Translations under genes and position numbers: made by a program | In this document: piece after piece, positions 23,490-32,608 of the stretch | Numbering within the stretch: position 1 is the first letter of the stretch | Layout: every line of letters begins with the position of its first letter | Source of the DNA: CALJFL01 sp036961205 | GTDB taxonomy: Bacteria > Pseudomonadota > Gammaproteobacteria > Pseudomonadales > Halieaceae | Direction of reading: 5' to 3' | Assembly: GCA_036961205.1 (NCBI GenBank) | Contig: JBALVI010000002.1 | Coordinates: 1 to 64,000 of the forward strand | Length of the DNA: 64,000 bases | Notes under the pieces: model-generated | Seen by the model: the letters and a program-made list of their open reading frames with translations, nothing else | The model's database searches: none | Told to the model about the DNA's origin: nothing

Positions 23490-25190
23490 TCAATGCCTGC
23501 CGGGTTTAGGTGGCTTGCCATAGGCTACTGGCGTGTCCGGGTGTACTACTTCGTTGGTGGTGGCATAGTCCTGCCATTTCGCAGCCAGCGGTTTGACAAT
23601 TAGAGGCATGTCAGCTGCCAAATCGTTGATTTCAGCGGGGTCTTTGGCCAGGTCATACAACTGCCAGTTACCATTGCCGAACGGCACAGGCAAGCGCACC
23701 AGTTTCCAGTTGTCCTCCATCCAGGCATCCATGCCATAGGCTTCCCACCCCAAACCGCGGCGGGCGAAGCGCGACTCATGACCAGACAGCAGCGGCATAA
23801 GCGATTGCCCCTGCAATGGCACCACGTCAATACCCTGGTAGCTAGCCGGGTATGTTACCCCTCCCAACTCCAGGAAGGTCGGTGCCAGGTCAAACACATG
23901 AATCGGATTCACCACCGTTTTCTGAGGTCGGCCCAGGGACTTTGGCGTCTTGATAATAGCCGGCACCTGTATCCCCCCCTGGGTGACATAGCCTTTGAAT
24001 AAGCGCAGCGGAGTGGCACTGGCATAAGCCCAGCCCGGGCCGATGTCCGTGGATGAGCCCGGCCGACCCTTGTTTTCGAGGCTGTTGTCGAAGCTGCCGA
24101 AAAAGTCCGCGGCCTTGCCGCCCAAGGCCATATAATCGGCCATGGACGTTTTACTCGGACCGTTGTCAGATATAAAAACTACCAGGGTATTGTCGTACTC
24201 GCCTTTATTCCTCAGGTGTTGCAACACCCGACCAATCGACTCATCCATGTAATCGATCATGCCAGCGTAAATCTCCATATCACGCTGTCTTTGTACCTGT
24301 TGCTCCTTTGAGAGCTCACTCCATGCCAGGACCCAGTCAGGGCGCGCGGCGGGCAGTGTCGAGCTGGTTACCAGCCCCAGCTTGCGCTGTCGTTGCAACC
24401 GCTCCAGCGCAAGCGCATCCCAGCCGCGATCATAAACCCCCCGATACTTGGCCGTGCTGGCATCCGGTGCATGCAGCGGGTTATGCGGAGCAGTGAAGGC
24501 CAGGTAAGCAAAGAACGGGTTCTCGTCATCCAGACCTGAATCGATGTACTCAATAATTTTGTCGGTATAGTAGGTAGAGGAGTAAAAGTCATCTGGAAGT
24601 TCCGGGACTACCTCGTCGTTCTCCGTGTAAGTCGTTTTGCTACCCGGGATTAGCGCCAGCTGATCCGCCCAGTGGCTTGCCCCACCATTAAGCAATGCAA
24701 ATGACTGCTCGAAACCCCTGCCGCCAGGAAGGTTGCGCGGATCTTTTCCCATATGCCATTTACCCGCCATATAGGTGTGGTAGCCCGCATCTCGCAGCAA
24801 CTCCGGAAAGGCAATAACATCATCCCTGAGAAACCCCTGATAAGCAGGCAAACCCTTCTGGTTGTCCGCGGCAATTTCCACATTGCCTCCTAGCCCCGCG
24901 CGGTGATAATCGACACCAGACAACATAGCGCCTCTACTGGGACCACAATTGGGCGCGGCGTGAAAGCGTGTGAGCATGACTCCCTCCTCCGCCAGGGCAT
25001 CCAGATTGGGTGTATGTATTTCACCACCGAAGGCGCCCAAATCCGAGTAACCCAGATCGTCGGCGACAATGAGCAAAATATTGGGACGAGCAGGCGCTGC
25101 AGTCACAGCATCGGCAAGTTCCGCTGTGTCTGCCATTGCACCGCAAGGGAGCAAGGCAGAAACCAGCAGTGCGGTGAGAATATTTTTCAT
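23490..25190 (-). CDS. secreted arylsulfatase (formylglycine-type)
   Basis: A 566-residue sulfatase with signal peptide (LPCGAMA, cleavage near residue 20). Metal ligands in LIVADDLGYSDLG (Asp44, Asp45) and VFISDNGPSK; the modification motif is NCGPSRGAMLSG, where Cys82 of C-G-P-S-R would be converted to formylglycine. AGKWHMGK supplies the usual Lys/His pair. Members hydrolyse sulfate esters of phenols, sterols or carbohydrates. Neither a formylglycine-generating enzyme nor an anaerobic maturase gene is in the window, so maturation must depend on a distant gene. It follows a DUF4239 gene by 14 bases and precedes the large MscS gene. Confidence 0.95.
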   Translation of the reverse strand: MKNILTALLVSALLPCGAMADTAELADAVTAAPARPNILLIVADDLGYSDLGAFGGEIHTPNLDALAEEGVMLTRFHAAPNCGPSRGAMLSGVDYHRAGLGGNVEIAADNQKGLPAYQGFLRDDVIAFPELLRDAGYHTYMAGKWHMGKDPRNLPGGRGFEQSFALLNGGASHWADQLALIPGSKTTYTENDEVVPELPDDFYSSTYYTDKIIEYIDSGLDDENPFFAYLAFTAPHNPLHAPDASTAKYRGVYDRGWDALALERLQRQRKLGLVTSSTLPAARPDWVLAWSELSKEQQVQRQRDMEIYAGMIDYMDESIGRVLQHLRNKGEYDNTLVVFISDNGPSKTSMADYMALGGKAADFFGSFDNSLENKGRPGSSTDIGPGWAYASATPLRLFKGYVTQGGIQVPAIIKTPKSLGRPQKTVVNPIHVFDLAPTFLELGGVTYPASYQGIDVVPLQGQSLMPLLSGHESRFARRGLGWEAYGMDAWMEDNWKLVRLPVPFGNGNWQLYDLAKDPAEINDLAADMPLIVKPLAAKWQDYATTNEVVHPDTPVAYGKPPKPGRH

Positions 25191-25204
25191 AACGATGTAC
25201 CCGA

Positions 25205-25975
25205 TTATTCGATTCGTTGGCTAAGCTCGGCCATCAAAGATTGATCGGGCCTGGCAAGCCCTTCCAGAGGTCGATCAAGATCAGCTATCAGCAGAATCAC
25301 AAACGAAAAAGATACGCTCAATGCGGTATTGGCTACCGGACTACGCTCCCCCTTGATACCCGAGAAATACCCCATACCAAGCATGGAAAGTGCAAGAAGC
25401 GCATACAATAACACCCACAAGACTGGCGGTACGTGAGTGAGATTTCCCGCGGCGATGCGCCTCTCGTTCAGGCCTATTAAACTGCTGGCCGAGGCCACCA
25501 CCAGGCCATCCAATTTGTCAAAATCACCATCCGTAAGAAGAAGTCGCATTTCCCCCCACAGCTGTTTCAGAATTTCTTCCGACTGCTCGTTGAATATCCG
25601 GCTGTCGTCGATGTCCGGGGCAGTCGCCCGCAGCCGAGCATAATCGCGTAAGATTCTATGAATTTCATTTCCTTGACTGGAGGTGAGCAATCCGGCCTTC
25701 AGATAAACATCTTCAATCGCTATCGACTCTTCTAACACCAACGATTTTCGTTGATCTGCTTGACCGGCCGCCAAACTAAACGAGAAGGCGAGCATAAAGG
25801 CAAATAGCCCGAGGTGCGCCCCTGTCAGCGAGCTGACCTGCGCCTCACCTTTGAAGTCAGACCGTTGTGACCTTCTCTTTCCCAGAATATATCCCAGCTC
25901 CGATCCAGCCAATGCAATGGTCATCGAGCCCAATAAAATGCCCCACAGCGATACACTTTCGAGTAATTCACTCAT
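25205..25975 (-). CDS. DUF4239 (bestrophin-like) membrane protein
   Basis: A 256-residue protein with hydrophobic helices at both ends (LWGILLGSMTIALAGSELGY and GLFAFMLAFSFSLAAGQ at the start, VLWVLLYALLALSMLGMGYF and VSFSFVILLIADLDRP at the end) around a helical hydrophilic middle. The sequence FAFMLAFSFSLAA followed by an A-x-Q/R-R repeat and EESIAIEDVYLKA is the hallmark of DUF4239 proteins, described as related to bestrophin anion channels. The function in bacteria is not established. It is tightly linked to the sulfatase that follows, so an anion channel role there would be an attractive but unproven idea. Confidence 0.82.
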   Translation of the reverse strand: MSELLESVSLWGILLGSMTIALAGSELGYILGKRRSQRSDFKGEAQVSSLTGAHLGLFAFMLAFSFSLAAGQADQRKSLVLEESIAIEDVYLKAGLLTSSQGNEIHRILRDYARLRATAPDIDDSRIFNEQSEEILKQLWGEMRLLLTDGDFDKLDGLVVASASSLIGLNERRIAAGNLTHVPPVLWVLLYALLALSMLGMGYFSGIKGERSPVANTALSVSFSFVILLIADLDRPLEGLARPDQSLMAELSQRIE

Positions 25976-26135
25976 ACGTCTTCCTTAGGCATTGGAGGTC
26001 GACCGAGAGGTCGCGGAACTGTCTCCGGTGTCTCATCAGTCATGTGCACCTCAATTACAGCTTCCTCATATAGTCGCTGCCTTTTTTAGCCATTGAATTT
26101 TAGTTGATTGATCGTCCGCTTATGACCCCAGCCAG

Positions 26136-26879
26136 CTAATAACTAAATCTGAGCCCTACACCAACACCCCAGTCATACTGTCGGTCTGATCCAATACCAA
26201 ACTTGGAATCGAAATATAGACCGAGGTTATCCAACACATTTCCACCAAATTGTATTTCTCCCTCCGCAGGTACTGCGTCATTTTCCCAGTCGTATGGCAG
26301 CTTGAAATCAAGTTTCAACCATCGTCTATCGCGAAGTGGCTTGATGGCAATTATTCGTGCAGAAGTTACGCTAAAGTCGTTCCCGCTAATACTCTCGAAA
26401 TGCTGCAAAAGAGGAATCACGCTAAGCCCACTTTTCAATCCCATCGCGAGGCCAATAAAGGGGGCCAACTGATCCGCACCCACTCCAATTCCTTTGTCTG
26501 TGTTATCGAAATCGTGAATGTAATCAACGCCAGTTGCTACCCGAAAGGTAGTGCCACTCTCAAAGACCCCTTCCTTGGGAAAGTAAATCGTTTTAAGGCG
26601 AGCTGACTCCCAATCGTGCTCGCTACGCCCTGTCAGGTTCGTTTCCCAATAGTGAAGTTCGTATTTTATTTTCAGTTTTGGAGATGCCATGAACGCGCCA
26701 TCAACAAACGTATCATTCAAGTGAGCACCACTATCATCATTCTTCATATATTGAAGTCGTAAATCTGTATTAGTCACTGCAGCCAGTGGGTTGCTCGCAT
26801 TCTCATCGGCTTGCACTTGAAATTGCGTTAAGGCTAATAAGGCGATGAGCGTTAAACGAAGCGGATCAAATAGTTTCAT
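26136..26879 (-). CDS. predicted outer-membrane beta-barrel protein, unknown function
   Basis: A 247-residue protein with signal peptide (LLALTQFQVQA). The mature part has alternating amphipathic strands rich in Asp, Asn and aromatic residues, and ends VGVGLRFSY, the terminal aromatic signature recognised by the BAM complex. I do not recognise the family. It lies 30 bases downstream of a second barrel protein and 160 bases before the DUF4239 gene; this gap may separate two transcripts. Confidence 0.78.
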   Translation of the reverse strand: MKLFDPLRLTLIALLALTQFQVQADENASNPLAAVTNTDLRLQYMKNDDSGAHLNDTFVDGAFMASPKLKIKYELHYWETNLTGRSEHDWESARLKTIYFPKEGVFESGTTFRVATGVDYIHDFDNTDKGIGVGADQLAPFIGLAMGLKSGLSVIPLLQHFESISGNDFSVTSARIIAIKPLRDRRWLKLDFKLPYDWENDAVPAEGEIQFGGNVLDNLGLYFDSKFGIGSDRQYDWGVGVGLRFSY

Positions 26880-26909
26880 AACTGCATTGGTCTCAATTTA
26901 TCACACAGC

Positions 26910-27716
26910 TTAGAAGCCATACGTCAGGTAAAGGCTGGGGCCATAGAGTTCAATATCGAATTTTTCCTTACCGCTACTATCTTCATGAGTCACATCAATT
27001 TCGGCAGCTTGATACGACAGGCCGATGCCAAAGCGATCGGTAAACCGGTATTCTGTGTACGCGGTAAGATACAGGTAGCCACCGTCGTAATCCTCGTAGG
27101 CGAAACTGAGCCAACCTAGAGCTGCTGACACCTCCCATTTGGGCGTGATCATATACGTACCATAACCGCGTAAGTTCGGCAGAGGGGCGGTGAGCTGACT
27201 GTTGTTTCTCGCTCCCGATGCCTCTACGCCATCAACGCCTATAGCTGCAGCAATAGTCGTATCTATATCAAAGGCATGAAGTCCAGCCCCAAAGCCAATT
27301 TCCTTTTTGTCGTCTCGAATCCAGGAATAATTCACCGCCACAAGATAGGTGTCAAGGTTGAAATCGGTGTCCAGTCGAACTCCGGCAGTATATTCCACTC
27401 CATCGTAATTGAAGTCCTTAGTGGCTAGCTTCTTTCCATCTGCCTCCATTTGCGAGTAGAAGGCCTGCAGCGACCATTTTTCTTTGAAGCGCCACTGATA
27501 GCCGAGAAACGCAGTGGTACTACTTTCTTCCAGACCGAGCACCTTATCGAAATCCAGCTCGATTTCCGGAAAGCCGTTGGCGGTGACACTTCCAGTGACA
27601 TCAATATCCTGTTCGTATGCGCCTAGACGAAAGCGATGTGTATCCTCTATAGAGCTGGCTAACACTCCTTGAGATAAGGAGATTAGGACGATTAAACCCA
27701 GGCTTATCTTTTTCAT
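26910..27716 (-). CDS. predicted outer-membrane beta-barrel protein
   Basis: A 268-residue protein with signal peptide (LIVLISLSQGVLA). The mature sequence shows paired strands with short turns (AFLGYQWRFKEKWSLQAFYS, TYLVAVNYSWIRDDKKEIGF) and finishes GPSLYLTYGF, again a terminal Phe signature. Resembles small eight- to twelve-strand porins that are often labelled outer membrane beta-barrel only. It lies in the sulfatase cluster between the Arg-rich secreted protein and another barrel, and could be a route for sulfated oligomers or products; that is inference. Confidence 0.8.
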   Translation of the reverse strand: MKKISLGLIVLISLSQGVLASSIEDTHRFRLGAYEQDIDVTGSVTANGFPEIELDFDKVLGLEESSTTAFLGYQWRFKEKWSLQAFYSQMEADGKKLATKDFNYDGVEYTAGVRLDTDFNLDTYLVAVNYSWIRDDKKEIGFGAGLHAFDIDTTIAAAIGVDGVEASGARNNSQLTAPLPNLRGYGTYMITPKWEVSAALGWLSFAYEDYDGGYLYLTAYTEYRFTDRFGIGLSYQAAEIDVTHEDSSGKEKFDIELYGPSLYLTYGF

Positions 27717-27736
27717 AATTATTCTCTCCAGAAAAC

Positions 27737-28090
27737 TTAGTAGTATTCTTCTTCTTCGAACTCGACGTCCGTACTAGCACCCGCATCTACAGTTTCGACG
27801 ATGTAGACAACCGTGGTGCCCTGGTAGGCCGGTTGATACCAGATGCCACCACAGTAGTAGTAGTTGACACCACCTCGTAGTCTGCGCGTACTACATCCGT
27901 AAGGCAGCGAATACAGGCGCTGCCCGCGCCTGATTCTTCTTCGCGTACGACGACGACGGGTGCGACGCCGCGTACCGCCAACACTCCTGGGGCTCGCAGG
28001 GCGACCCCGTTTGGCCTCGACCTCTGCACTGACTAAACCTGCCCCAACAAGGGTAACCAGAACAGCACGGAAAAAATCTCGTCTTAACAT
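27737..28090 (-). CDS. small secreted Arg-rich protein with acidic tail (DUF6515-like)
   Basis: A 117-residue protein. It starts MLRRDFFRAVLVTLVGAG, a signal with twin arginine, then an extreme basic stretch (about 20 Arg between residues 26 and 55), then SLPYGCSTRRLRGGVNYYYCGGIWYQPAYQ, which resembles small secreted proteins of the DUF6515 type, and ends in an acid run, EFEEEEYY. The ATG at 28090 overlaps the stop codon of the DUF2092 gene (ATGTTAA), indicating coupling. Binding of sulfated polyanions by the Arg block would suit the neighbouring sulfatases; I infer this from composition only. Confidence 0.75.
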   Translation of the reverse strand: MLRRDFFRAVLVTLVGAGLVSAEVEAKRGRPASPRSVGGTRRRTRRRRTRRRIRRGQRLYSLPYGCSTRRLRGGVNYYYCGGIWYQPAYQGTTVVYIVETVDAGASTDVEFEEEEYY

Positions 28091-28845
28091 GCTGATTCTC
28101 CACACTCGGCTGTATCGAGATCAAACTCGATCCTGCTTGAGCCCTCAGGCGGCACAAAACGCAGTGATTTTGGTTCCAACCCGGGGTCAACAGTCCAGTC
28201 AAAGAAATACACTGATCGCGGCGCTCCGGCGTCCCACTTGGAACTGATTGACATCTTTCGAGGTAACGGAGAACCTTCAGCCGACACCCACACCTGAACG
28301 TCAGTTTCCGCCGTGCGTATGCCAATGTGATGATGATTCTGACCACGGAACCTGCTCAGACCAAAGTAATCAATAGATTCAGCAGCCTTCAGCAAATGCC
28401 CCGCTACATCGCTGGAGACAAAGTCGAGGACCGGTGCATCAATTCCAATTTCATTAATGGCGAAATCCACTGCCGCATTCATATCAAGAGGCAGCTCTGT
28501 CTGCGCATAGAAGCCTTCCTTCTCGCGATACACCGACAACACCCCTTCGCCAAAAAATATTTCAGATAAAGACTCTTCGTCGTAATTACTGATGCGCAAG
28601 GTGTCGGGGCGACTCATACGCAGCGTAACGTCTCGTGAATGTTCTATAATCTGGCCTGCAGGCAGACGAGCATCCGTGTAGCCATCTCCTGTAATAACAA
28701 ATTTCTGCAGGCTAGCAATTTCAGCACTCATTTTCTTCAAAATGTCTTTGGCTGCATCGGCTTCCTCGGCAGATGCCGAAAAGCACAGAGAGAACAACAG
28801 AAGACCAACCAGCCTCACACTAAGTTTCGATACTATTGGTTTCAT
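28084..28845 (-). CDS. DUF2092 periplasmic protein
   Basis: A 253-residue protein with signal peptide (LLLFSLCFSASAEE). After it come AKDILKKMSAEIASLQKFVI and the pattern SRPDTLRISNYDEESLSEIFFGEGVLSVY, both typical of DUF2092 proteins, whose predicted fold resembles LolA/LolB lipid or lipoprotein carriers. The C-terminus holds a pair of cysteines (CGESAC). It lies between sulfatase 2 and the Arg-rich protein and is coupled to the latter by overlap. Carrying a lipid-like or lipoprotein partner in the periplasm is the best guess. Confidence 0.85.
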   Translation of the reverse strand: MKPIVSKLSVRLVGLLLFSLCFSASAEEADAAKDILKKMSAEIASLQKFVITGDGYTDARLPAGQIIEHSRDVTLRMSRPDTLRISNYDEESLSEIFFGEGVLSVYREKEGFYAQTELPLDMNAAVDFAINEIGIDAPVLDFVSSDVAGHLLKAAESIDYFGLSRFRGQNHHHIGIRTAETDVQVWVSAEGSPLPRKMSISSKWDAGAPRSVYFFDWTVDPGLEPKSLRFVPPEGSSRIEFDLDTAECGESAC

Positions 28846-28915
28846 CGTGGGTATACCTTCAAGTTATCTGACTAAATCTAAAGTTAGTGGCTGGAACATC
28901 CCGCGTGGTCCCGCT

Positions 28916-30733
28916 TCACAGGTCGAAATGAGTCACCGCCCAACCTGCTTTATTTTCTGGCAAAAATTCACCGTTGTCGCTACCGACCTCGGTTGCAATG
29001 ATATCGTTAAGCTTCTTGTTCATGGCAACCAGCAAATCGCCGTTAGCACGTTTATCGACCGCCAAATTACGCATCTCATAAGGGTCATTTTTAAGGTCGT
29101 ATAGCTCAACATCGTTGTATTTAAACAGCTCCTCAAGAGAAGTCGGTTGGTTGTGCTGTTCAGGTGAGAAGTACCGGCTGAATCGGTAGCGACCATCCGT
29201 AACGCTGCGAATTGCACCGCGCCTGGCCAGGTCCAGCTTCAAACCCAGATCCGCAGGATTCTGCCCGCTTTTCATGGCTCCGATCATCTGCGCCAGAAAA
29301 GAAGGGTCCTGGAACAACCACATGTTGAAATTGTAAAGTGCCCCGTCACGTAACGCATTGACCGAGGCCGTGCCGGGAGACTTCATCAAGCTACTGAAAT
29401 CTTTACCGTGTAGGTTAGGCGCGAGGGTCTTGCGGCGTTCAGCGTCTACGCCGGCCAGTCCCAGGATGGTAGGCACCAAATCCAGGTGCGAGGTTAGCGC
29501 CTCACACTCGACACCAGCGCTTTTCGGCTCTCCCGGGTGGCGTACCCAAAGCGGAACCTGATTCTGTTCACGATAAGCTGTTGACCCCTTGCCGTGCATC
29601 TGGTGAGCACCACCGAGTTCCCCGTGATCAGACGTCATAATAACGATGGTGTTCTCTGCTAGCCCAAGCTCGTCCAGCTCCAGGAGAAGCCGATCGACAT
29701 GCCGATCACAATCCGCGATGCAGTTGAGGTAATAATCCTGTAGACGATGCCAGCGTTCGTCCTCGCTCGGGAACTGGCCCACCAGAGCGCCACGTGCAGT
29801 TTGAAAGTTGTAGTGTGCGGCTGGCCGACCTGGCAGCTTCCATGATTCATGACGACTCTCTGGCAGCGGCATATCCCAGCTTTGCTGATAGAGCGTATGT
29901 TGCGGACCACGATTCAAAGGCATCGCCGCTTCATCCTCCTGAATCGGCGCGGCACCAGGTGAATCCGTGTTGTAGAACATGGCGTCATGCGGGTTTACAA
30001 GATTGACGGCGAGAAACCACGGCTTCTCTGCCAGAACTGGCGGCTCTGAGCGCAGCCATCTTATGGCAGTTGACGTAGTGAACTCATCCGACTTGTAGCC
30101 GCCCATGGTGTTGCCAATAATATCGCCAATGCCTACGTAATCGTTGAAGCCATACTTCTTCATTTCCTTATTCAAATCGTCCATGTTGACGTCGGGCACT
30201 TCCCCGTACTCAACCTCCTCCAGTTTATCGAGCATGTGCACTTTGCCCTGATAGGCCGGGTAATACCCTGCCTCCTGAAGGTAGGCACCGATGGTAGGAG
30301 TATCCAAAGACAGTTCATTGGACCAGGGAAAGCCCAAATTATCGAACACCTTGGTGTGCTGAATATGCTGCCCGGTATAGATTACCGATCGCGAGGAACT
30401 GCATACACACGTCGCTATCTGATTATTTGTGAAAGACGTGCCTTCGCGCTGCAGTCGCTCCCTGCCTGGTAGTGAGTATCCGCTGGGTAAAGTTTTCGGA
30501 TCGAAGTAGCGCTCCTGATCTGTCAGAATAAACAAAATGTTGTAGGGTTTTCCATTCGATCCGACAGCTTCTCTGGTTTTCGTTTTCGTTTTTGTTCCCG
30601 TTGCTACCGCGGCAACTGACGATGCGCTGGCAAGGCTTCCCGCACCAATCGCCAGCGTGGCCAATCCACTGTTCTCAAGAAAATCCCGCCGGGACATACT
30701 ATTATCTTTGCTGTCTTTTTTTGTCATTCCCAT
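28916..30733 (-). CDS. Tat-exported sulfatase with variant active-site motif
   Basis: A 605-residue alkaline-phosphatase-superfamily sulfatase. A twin-arginine signal SMSRRDFLENSGLATLAIGA is followed by ILFILTDQERYF (Asp72 metal ligand) and TCVCSSSRSVIYTGQ. The motif reads C-S-S-S-R (Cys111), with Ser where sulfatases normally have Pro in C-x-P-S-R; a second Cys (109) lies two residues before it. Later motifs: SDHGELGGAHQMHGKG and HLDLVPTILGLAG. It resembles choline-sulfatase/iduronate-sulfatase-like proteins. Tat export implies folding, and perhaps cofactor or formylglycine formation, in the cytoplasm, unlike the Sec-type neighbours at 23490 and 30845. Activity should not be taken for granted. 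Confidence 0.92.
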   Translation of the reverse strand: MGMTKKDSKDNSMSRRDFLENSGLATLAIGAGSLASASSVAAVATGTKTKTKTREAVGSNGKPYNILFILTDQERYFDPKTLPSGYSLPGRERLQREGTSFTNNQIATCVCSSSRSVIYTGQHIQHTKVFDNLGFPWSNELSLDTPTIGAYLQEAGYYPAYQGKVHMLDKLEEVEYGEVPDVNMDDLNKEMKKYGFNDYVGIGDIIGNTMGGYKSDEFTTSTAIRWLRSEPPVLAEKPWFLAVNLVNPHDAMFYNTDSPGAAPIQEDEAAMPLNRGPQHTLYQQSWDMPLPESRHESWKLPGRPAAHYNFQTARGALVGQFPSEDERWHRLQDYYLNCIADCDRHVDRLLLELDELGLAENTIVIMTSDHGELGGAHQMHGKGSTAYREQNQVPLWVRHPGEPKSAGVECEALTSHLDLVPTILGLAGVDAERRKTLAPNLHGKDFSSLMKSPGTASVNALRDGALYNFNMWLFQDPSFLAQMIGAMKSGQNPADLGLKLDLARRGAIRSVTDGRYRFSRYFSPEQHNQPTSLEELFKYNDVELYDLKNDPYEMRNLAVDKRANGDLLVAMNKKLNDIIATEVGSDNGEFLPENKAGWAVTHFDL

Positions 30734-30844
30734 AATCTCCGATTTTTCATTTGGTGCGTTTTACCGTTCTATTTCATCACTACGTCGACTCAAAATGCTG
30801 AGCCGACTGGTTTTCATAAGCAATTACTCTCAAAGCACCCTTTA

Positions 30845-32527
30845 CTACTTAGCGGCTTTTTGGGCTGCATTGTAATATTTGAGCAGTTCCTTGGTCTCTG
30901 GACGGAGATTGGCTATGCCTTCATAAGGCTCACCAGTTGTTTCGTCACGATCTGGAAATTTCTTTTTGAGCGCAATATGCCGCGCCCGCATATCAGGGAA
31001 GTAAGCGACCGACCACATGCCCGTCGCCATTAGAGGCTTGGTTTCCTTCAGGTCGCGGTAAAGGTCGAATACCGGCAGTGCAAAAGCGGGGGTTCCTGGC
31101 GCAGGCCAATGTACTTTGAACTGCTCTTTGATAGTGGCTTGTAGATGAGGGCCCTCATAGACATGATGGTAATCACGACGACCAAATTGATCGCCATTGA
31201 AAAGCAACGATGTCTGATTAATTCCGTCGACCACCCGGTCCCGTGGGATGTGCTGGTCTGCTTGCGCAATGGTTGCCAGTGTCGTGTACCAGTCACCTAC
31301 ATAAACTATATCCCCGGCAAAGGTGTCGGCCTGGATGACATTGGGCCAGCGTACATAGGCATTCACCCGGACGCCGCCTTCCAGTGTATCTCCCTTGAAG
31401 CCGCGGAAGACCATTTGTGAATAGCCGGAATCCGGCATGGCCTGATACATAGGGCCGTTGTCACTCATGACCACTACCACGGTGTTGTCTGCTTTACCGG
31501 TTGCTTCCAGTGCTGCAAACAGGTCGCCCAGGTTTTTGTCGAGATCTTGCATGCTCTCGACCCAGGTGCCACCGTTAGGCGTGATGAATGTTGTGTCCCT
31601 GCGGGTGAATTTAACCGGAATCATGGGCCAATAATTGAAAAAGAATGGTTCATCTTCAGCGGCCAGTAGATTGAGACGTTCAATGGCCAGCGTTTTGTAG
31701 TGTTCGTTCATGGCATCGTAGTAGGCATAACCCAGCGGGTCGCCGGCTTCGACACCCCATTCCACTGCATCTTCTCCAGCAACGGCATCAACGCCCAATA
31801 CCCAGCCGGCTGGGCGGAAGTTTTTATCCATCCGATAGCTAGGTGTTGTTTCGCGAGGCGCGACGTTATCGGCCAGTCGATCTTCTTCAGATTCGATGGT
31901 CATGAAGTTGAACGTTGCCTGATTATGAATCGGGTAACTGGCGGTATCATATCCCTGCTCCGTGGGCATCGCCTGCTTAATGTCTCCCTGATGCCACTTG
32001 CCGATATGAGCCGTGTTATAGCCTTCTTTTTTTAGTACTTCTGCCAGGGTGAGTTCATCTTTATGAAGACCCGTACCTTCAGGCGGCACAATTTTGGGTT
32101 CCAGCATGTGGCTGCGTACGGGTAGACGGCCAGTCAGTAATGCAGTACGGGTGGGTGTGCAGGTGGGTTCGGAATACATACGTGAGAAGGTCAGGCTTTC
32201 GCGCGCGAATGCATTGATAGTAGGGGTTGAGTTGCCACGCACCTGGTTCAGTACGGGGTCACCCATTTCACCGAAGCCCACGTCATCAATCAGTACAAAG
32301 AGAATATTAGGCGGCTTGCCACCATTGGCCTGCCGAATTTCTGCCAGCTTGGCCTCTATAGCCACATCTTCCTGTGCCCATTTGTCGCCATGCTGTGTCA
32401 ACAGCATATAGTGCTCCGCATCATGTTGAATTTCGCCCGAACCTCCTTTGCCAAAAACCAGCGTGGGCGCCGAAAGAACCATAAAGGCCAAAAGTGCCTT
32501 CACTTTGTTTTTGTTTTTCATTTTCAT
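30845..32527 (-). CDS. secreted arylsulfatase A-type
   Basis: A 560-residue protein with a basic N-terminus and signal peptide (LLAFMVLSAPTLVFG). Sulfatase features: LFVLIDDVGFGEMG (Asp81, Asp82), PTCTPTRTALLTGRLP with Cys123 in C-T-P-T-R, HIGKWHQGD and VVVMSDNGPMYQ. The Ser of C-x-P-S-R is Thr here, a substitution allowed by the family signature. A ~45-residue spacer between signal and catalytic domain (HDAEHYMLLTQHGDKWAQED) is unusual. It is similar to marine arylsulfatases often annotated simply as such. It sits 112 bases before the Tat-type sulfatase and after an outer-membrane protein gene. Confidence 0.94.
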   Translation of the reverse strand: MKMKNKNKVKALLAFMVLSAPTLVFGKGGSGEIQHDAEHYMLLTQHGDKWAQEDVAIEAKLAEIRQANGGKPPNILFVLIDDVGFGEMGDPVLNQVRGNSTPTINAFARESLTFSRMYSEPTCTPTRTALLTGRLPVRSHMLEPKIVPPEGTGLHKDELTLAEVLKKEGYNTAHIGKWHQGDIKQAMPTEQGYDTASYPIHNQATFNFMTIESEEDRLADNVAPRETTPSYRMDKNFRPAGWVLGVDAVAGEDAVEWGVEAGDPLGYAYYDAMNEHYKTLAIERLNLLAAEDEPFFFNYWPMIPVKFTRRDTTFITPNGGTWVESMQDLDKNLGDLFAALEATGKADNTVVVVMSDNGPMYQAMPDSGYSQMVFRGFKGDTLEGGVRVNAYVRWPNVIQADTFAGDIVYVGDWYTTLATIAQADQHIPRDRVVDGINQTSLLFNGDQFGRRDYHHVYEGPHLQATIKEQFKVHWPAPGTPAFALPVFDLYRDLKETKPLMATGMWSVAYFPDMRARHIALKKKFPDRDETTGEPYEGIANLRPETKELLKYYNAAQKAAK

Positions 32528-32608
32528 TGTTACTCCAGTTTTTCAATTTTTTTGACTCGCCACCGACGGGCATAAATCACGTTCTTCAATGCATTGGTGA
32601 TGCACACG

